NCBI GenBank assembly: GCA_937902905.1
Contig: CALELW010000057.1
Location: 1 to 9,485, forward strand
Length of the DNA: 9,485 bases
Source: an uncultured Clostridium sp.
GTDB lineage: Bacteria; Bacillota; Clostridia; Lachnospirales; Lachnospiraceae
Direction: 5' to 3'
Shown here: piece by piece, positions 5,781 through 9,485 of the stretch
Layout of the letters: the number at the start of each line of letters is the position of its first letter
How positions within the stretch are numbered: the stretch's first letter is position 1
Program-made: the position numbers and the translations under genes
The notes under the pieces: model-generated
Told to the model about the DNA's origin: nothing
The model's input: only the letters and a program-made list of their open reading frames with translations
The model's database searches: none

Positions 5781-7598
5781 ATGTCAGTTATTGGAAAAGA
5801 TCATATAAGAAATTTTTGCATTGTAGCACATATTGACCATGGAAAATCAACGCTTGCCGATCGTATTATTGAACGGACCGGACTGCTTACAAGCCGTGAG
5901 ATGCAGGCACAGGTGCTTGACAACATGGAATTGGAGCGTGAACGAGGAATTACGATAAAATCCCAGGCGGTTCGTCTGGCGTACACGGCAAAAAATGGAG
6001 AGGAATATTTATTTAACCTGATTGACACACCGGGACACGTGGATTTCAATTATGAGGTATCAAGAAGTCTGGCGGCATGTGAGGGAGCCATTCTGATTGT
6101 CGATGCGGCACAGGGAATTGAGGCGCAGACGCTGGCAAACTGTTATCTGGCAATTGACCATGATTTGGAAATTATGCCGGTTATCAATAAAATTGATTTG
6201 CCGAGTGCTGACCCGGAACGTGTAAAAAATGAAATCGAAGATGTCATTGGCATTGAGGCACAGGATGCGCCATTGATTTCCGCAAAATTAGGAACAAATA
6301 TTGAAGAAGTGTTAGAGCAGATTGTGAAAAAAATTCCGGCACCGCAGGGCGATGATACAGCACCGCTTAAAGCGTTAATATTTGATTCGGTATACGATTC
6401 CTATAAGGGAGTTATTATTTTCTGCCGCTTATTTGACGGTACTGTGAAAAAAGGAACAAAAATTCACATGATGGCGACTGGTTTAGAAGAAGAGGTGGTT
6501 GAGGTTGGTACTTTTGGTGCCGGTCAGTTTATTCCCTGTGAGGAATTGACTGCAGGCATGGTTGGCTATATTACTGCCAGTTTGAAAAATGTAGAGGGAA
6601 CACGTGTTGGTGATACGGTAACAGATGCTGAAAATCCATGCAAAGAGGCACTGCCGGGATATAAAAAGGTAATGCCGATGGTTTATTGCGGTCTTTATCC
6701 GGCCGATGGTGCCAAATATCAGGATTTGCGCGATGCATTGGAAAAATTGCAGTTAAATGATGCTTCGTTACAGTTTGAGGCAGAGACTTCGGTTGCCCTT
6801 GGATTTGGTTTCCGCTGTGGATTTTTAGGACTTTTGCATTTGGAAGTTATTCAGGAGCGTTTAGAGAGAGAATATAATCTGGATTTGGTTACAACAGCAC
6901 CGGGTGTTGTTTACCATGTCTATAAAACAAACGGGGAAATGGTTGAAGTAACAAATCCTTCAAACCTCCCGGACCCATCCGAAATTGAGCATATGGAAGA
7001 ACCGGTTGTGGATGCAGAGATTATGGTTACGACAGAATTTGTGGGAGCCATTATGAAACTATGTCAGGAAAGACGTGGTGTTTATCAGGGCATGGAATAT
7101 ATGGAAGAGACACGTGCACTTTTGAAATACACACTGCCGTTGAATGAAATTATTTACGACTTTTTTGATTCGTTAAAATCGCGTTCACGCGGTTACGCTT
7201 CCTTTGATTATGAGATGAAGGGCTATGAGACAGCAAGCCTTGTGAAATTAAATATCCTGATTAATAAAGAAGAAGTCGATGCGCTGTCCTTTATTGTGCA
7301 TGAAAGTTCTGCTTATGAGCGTGGAAGAAAGATGTGCCAGAAATTGAAAAATGAAATTCCGAGACATCTTTTTGAAATTCCGATTCAGGCAGCCATTGGA
7401 AATAAAGTAATTGCCCGTGAAACGGTTAAGGCAGTACGGAAAGACGTTCTTGCTAAATGTTATGGTGGTGACATTTCCCGAAAGAGAAAACTTCTTGAAA
7501 AGCAGAAGGAAGGAAAGAAGAGAATGCGCCAGATTGGCAATGTAGAAATTCCGCAGAAGGCATTTATGAGCGTTTTGAAACTGGATGAGGAAGAATAA
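5781..7598 (+). CDS. lepA: Elongation factor 4 (LepA), ribosomal back-translocase GTPase
   Basis: This 605-residue protein is close to the usual LepA length (about 600-612). It is a translational GTPase that binds the ribosome and, in the family, is reported to back-translocate stalled complexes and to influence initiation or subunit biogenesis. The G motifs are intact: P-loop AHIDHGKST (16-24), with the switch II histidine in DTPGHVDF (82-89), NKID (136-139) and an SAK motif near 166-168. EF-G-like domains II, III and V follow. The LepA-specific C-terminal domain ends with the conserved CYGGDISRKRKLLEKQKEGK region and IPQKAFMSVLK. The EF-G domain IV is absent, as expected for LepA. The ATG is favoured because HIRNFCIVAHIDHGK then falls at the normal distance from the N-terminus. 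The Shine-Dalgarno is modest (AAAGGAAA, 5762-5769, rather far from the ATG). First gene of a tight cluster with hemW. Confidence 0.97.
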   Translation: MSVIGKDHIRNFCIVAHIDHGKSTLADRIIERTGLLTSREMQAQVLDNMELERERGITIKSQAVRLAYTAKNGEEYLFNLIDTPGHVDFNYEVSRSLAACEGAILIVDAAQGIEAQTLANCYLAIDHDLEIMPVINKIDLPSADPERVKNEIEDVIGIEAQDAPLISAKLGTNIEEVLEQIVKKIPAPQGDDTAPLKALIFDSVYDSYKGVIIFCRLFDGTVKKGTKIHMMATGLEEEVVEVGTFGAGQFIPCEELTAGMVGYITASLKNVEGTRVGDTVTDAENPCKEALPGYKKVMPMVYCGLYPADGAKYQDLRDALEKLQLNDASLQFEAETSVALGFGFRCGFLGLLHLEVIQERLEREYNLDLVTTAPGVVYHVYKTNGEMVEVTNPSNLPDPSEIEHMEEPVVDAEIMVTTEFVGAIMKLCQERRGVYQGMEYMEETRALLKYTLPLNEIIYDFFDSLKSRSRGYASFDYEMKGYETASLVKLNILINKEEVDALSFIVHESSAYERGRKMCQKLKNEIPRHLFEIPIQAAIGNKVIARETVKAVRKDVLAKCYGGDISRKRKLLEKQKEGKKRMRQIGNVEIPQKAFMSVLKLDEEE

Positions 7599-8726
7599 AT
7601 GAGTACACTTGGTTTGTATCTTCACATTCCGTTTTGCGTGAAAAAGTGTAATTACTGCGACTTCCTTTCATTTTCCGCCGAAGAAGCGTTGAAAGATGAG
7701 TATGTAAAAGCACTTGCTATGGAAATGCGGCTTTGGAAAGATAAGGTGTCAAATGATGTAGTGGATACCATTTTTATCGGTGGAGGAACGCCGTCTCTTC
7801 TTATGGAGGGGCAGTTTGATGTTTTGCAAAATGAAATGGTAAAATCGTTTCATTTTGCAGATAAAATGGAATATACCATTGAATGTAACCCGGGTACGGT
7901 AGACGCTGAAAAACTGAAAAATTATAAAAAGGCTGGTGTAAACCGGATTAGTTTTGGACTTCAGTCGACGATTTCTTCTGAGCTTGCTTGTCTTGGCAGA
8001 ATTCACAGCTATGACGATTTTTTGGTGAGTTTTCATCAGGCAAGAGAATGTGGGTTTACCAATATCAATGTGGATTTAATGTCCGCGATTCCTGAGCAGA
8101 CTGTGGCAGGATATGAGCAGACATTGATGCGTGTGTGTGAACTTTCGCCGGAGCATATTTCCTCGTACAGTTTGATTTTGGAAGAGGGAACTCCGTTTTA
8201 TGAAAAGTATGGAGAATGCCCGCCTGTTTCGGAAGAAGAGGACAGGCAGATGTATGAGCTGACGAAAGAGAGGCTGTCGGATTTTGGATATCACCGCTAT
8301 GAGATATCCAATTATGCCAAAGCAGGAAAAGAGTGTGAACACAACAAAAAATACTGGAAACGTTTTCCTTATCTTGGACTTGGATTAGGAGCGTCATCGT
8401 GCATGCAGAATGTGCGCTTTTCCAATGAGCGAAATTTTAAGACTTATGGGCAGAAAATAAAGAATGGGAATTTGCCGGTTGTTGAAAAAGAGGAATTAAC
8501 GAAGGAAGACTGCATGGCAGAGTTTATGTATCTGGGACTTCGGATGATGGAAGGTGTATCGAAAAAAACGTTTTATCGGAATTTTTTAGTACCGATGGAA
8601 ACCTATTACCAAAGTTCCTTAGAAAAGTGCATCCGTGAAGGATTGATAGAGGAAAATGGTGACCGGTATTGTCTGACCGATTTTGGGATTGATGTCAGCA
8701 ACCGTGTATTTGCAGAGTTTATATAA
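7599..8726 (+). CDS. hemW: HemW, radical SAM heme chaperone family protein
   Basis: This 375-residue protein has the radical-SAM cluster motif C13-x3-C17-x2-C20 within HIPFCVKKCNYCDF, followed by GGGTPS (61-66), ECNPGT (95-100) and SFGLQS (118-123). These fit a 4Fe-4S/S-adenosylmethionine fold. It has DF after the third cysteine, not the fourth cysteine of true HemN (CxxxCxxCxC), and the C-terminal part has the HNKKYW (248-253) signature. It is therefore HemW rather than oxygen-independent coproporphyrinogen III oxidase, a name such genes often get. In the family HemW binds heme and delivers it to respiratory targets; the role in a fermentative anaerobe is uncertain. The ATG follows the lepA TAA with no gap, and the ribosome binding site (GAGGAAG, 7587-7593) is inside lepA, indicating translational coupling. 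A MarR/winged-helix-like C-terminal part (about 300-375) matches the family. Confidence 0.93.
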   Translation: MSTLGLYLHIPFCVKKCNYCDFLSFSAEEALKDEYVKALAMEMRLWKDKVSNDVVDTIFIGGGTPSLLMEGQFDVLQNEMVKSFHFADKMEYTIECNPGTVDAEKLKNYKKAGVNRISFGLQSTISSELACLGRIHSYDDFLVSFHQARECGFTNINVDLMSAIPEQTVAGYEQTLMRVCELSPEHISSYSLILEEGTPFYEKYGECPPVSEEEDRQMYELTKERLSDFGYHRYEISNYAKAGKECEHNKKYWKRFPYLGLGLGASSCMQNVRFSNERNFKTYGQKIKNGNLPVVEKEELTKEDCMAEFMYLGLRMMEGVSKKTFYRNFLVPMETYYQSSLEKCIREGLIEENGDRYCLTDFGIDVSNRVFAEFI

Positions 8727-8741
8727 CAAGGAGGGTTTATC

Positions 8742-9485
8742 ATGGAGCAAAAAGTAAGAGAGTGTGTAAAACAAATTCGTAAAATTACAGATTTCAAGCC
8801 GCAGGTCGCTTTGATTTTGGGAAGCGGACTGGGAGCATTAGCCGATGAGATTGAATGCGTGGCATCCATTGATTACCACGAGATTCCGGGATTTCCGGTT
8901 TCTACTGTGGCAGGACATAACGGACGGTTTGTTTTTGGATTGATTGGAGACACGAAAGTAGTCATTATGCAGGGACGCGTCCATTACTATGAAGGTTATT
9001 CGATGGAGGATGTTGTTTTGCCGGTTCGTGTGATGTGTTTACTTGGAGCGAAAATCTTGTTTTTGACAAATGCAGCCGGAGGAATTAGTGAGAAGGTGGA
9101 GGCGGGAGATTTGATGATGCTGACCGACCAGATTAGTTCCTTTGTGCCATCTCCATTGATTGGAAAAAACGTAGATTCATTTGGCGTGCGTTTTCCATCC
9201 ATGGATACAATTTATGATTTGGAACTACGGAAAATTCTCACAAAAGAAGCAAAAGAAAATGATATTGTTTTAAAGGAAGGTGTTTATCTTCAGACAACGG
9301 GACCTGCATATGAGTCACCGGCAGAGGTGAAAATGTTTGGTATGTTTGGTGCTGATGCCGTGGGAATGAGCACGGCGGTAGAGGCAATTGTCGGCAGACA
9401 TATGGGAATGCGCGTGTGTGGTGTCTCCTGTATTTCAAATATGGCAGGAGGAACAGCAGCAAATCCATTGAGTCATGAGGAGGTC
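8742..9485 (+). CDS. Purine nucleoside phosphorylase, class I trimeric type (3' end cut)
   Basis: The frame is open from ATG 8742 to the window edge, 248 whole codons ending in HEEV. Family members are about 270-275 residues, so roughly the last 25 are missing. The enzyme splits purine nucleosides (inosine, guanosine and deoxy forms) with phosphate to the base and (deoxy)ribose-1-phosphate in the cytosol. Visible motifs match the trimeric PNP/MTAP family: LILGSGLG (24-31, phosphate-binding S28), GHNGRFVFG (58-66, H59), GRVHYYEGY (78-86, R79 and H81), TNAAGG (109-114), TGPAYESPAE (186-195, base-binding E191), MSTAVEA (209-215, S210) and ISNMAGG (231-237, N233). E191 and N233 correspond to human E201 and N243, which favours 6-oxopurine specificity. 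AAGGAGG (8728-8734) lies 7 bases before the ATG. It is 15 bp after hemW and probably co-transcribed with it. The family is usually called punA or pnp. Confidence 0.93.
   Translation, partial: MEQKVRECVKQIRKITDFKPQVALILGSGLGALADEIECVASIDYHEIPGFPVSTVAGHNGRFVFGLIGDTKVVIMQGRVHYYEGYSMEDVVLPVRVMCLLGAKILFLTNAAGGISEKVEAGDLMMLTDQISSFVPSPLIGKNVDSFGVRFPSMDTIYDLELRKILTKEAKENDIVLKEGVYLQTTGPAYESPAEVKMFGMFGADAVGMSTAVEAIVGRHMGMRVCGVSCISNMAGGTAANPLSHEEV

Noticed and set aside
7599..8726. Annotation as coproporphyrinogen III oxidase (HemN).
   Set aside because: The fourth cysteine after the CxxxCxxC motif is missing, and the HNKKYW region is typical of HemW.
9238..9468. Minus-strand open frames at 8606-8869, 8996-9202 and 9238-9468.
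   Set aside because: They are antisense to hemW and the conserved purine nucleoside phosphorylase and show no family resemblance.

Overview
The window looks like a chromosomal stretch from a low-GC Gram-positive anaerobe, most likely a clostridium of the Lachnospiraceae type. This is an inference from four things: the end of a GGGtGRT-family protein, a Trk potassium system, a cytosolic GH27 glycosidase of the gut-Firmicute kind, and a lepA-hemW pair, all AT-rich with strong AGGAGG-type ribosome binding sites. Codon and base use look even throughout, and I see no transposase, phage gene, tRNA, rRNA or CRISPR array.

Layout. Positions 1-218 are the 3' end of a GGGtGRT-family gene (+), closed by a strong terminator hairpin. 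The gap that follows (219-521) is mostly one large imperfect palindrome (339-523), the least explained element in the window. Next come trkH and trkA, on the minus strand and transcribed in the order trkA-trkH. They encode the membrane pore and the cytosolic RCK gating/nucleotide-binding subunit of a K+ uptake system, with a good extended -10 promoter in front of trkA. A divergent intergenic region (3393-3562) holds that promoter, a promoter for the next gene, and two identical TGTCACA dyads exactly 21 bp apart.

The + strand gene at 3563-4801 encodes a GH27 enzyme that keeps the catalytic aspartates. It carries Ile instead of the second Asp of the usual substrate-binding DD pair, which suggests a specificity other than plain alpha-galactosidase, possibly beta-L-arabinopyranosidase. 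It converges on a secreted Big_2 (bacterial Ig-like) protein gene, and the two share a bidirectional terminator. A second divergent region (5634-5780) carries promoters for the Big_2 gene and for lepA.

The right part is a + strand cluster: lepA (elongation factor 4), hemW (radical-SAM heme chaperone family, starting directly at the lepA stop codon) and, 15 bp later, a class I purine nucleoside phosphorylase cut by the window end after 248 codons. The three are tightly spaced and probably co-transcribed. They are housekeeping genes with no obvious shared pathway. No complete new system is evident. The best candidates for follow-up are the palindrome at 339-523, the GH27 active-site change and the paired dyads upstream of the GH27 gene.
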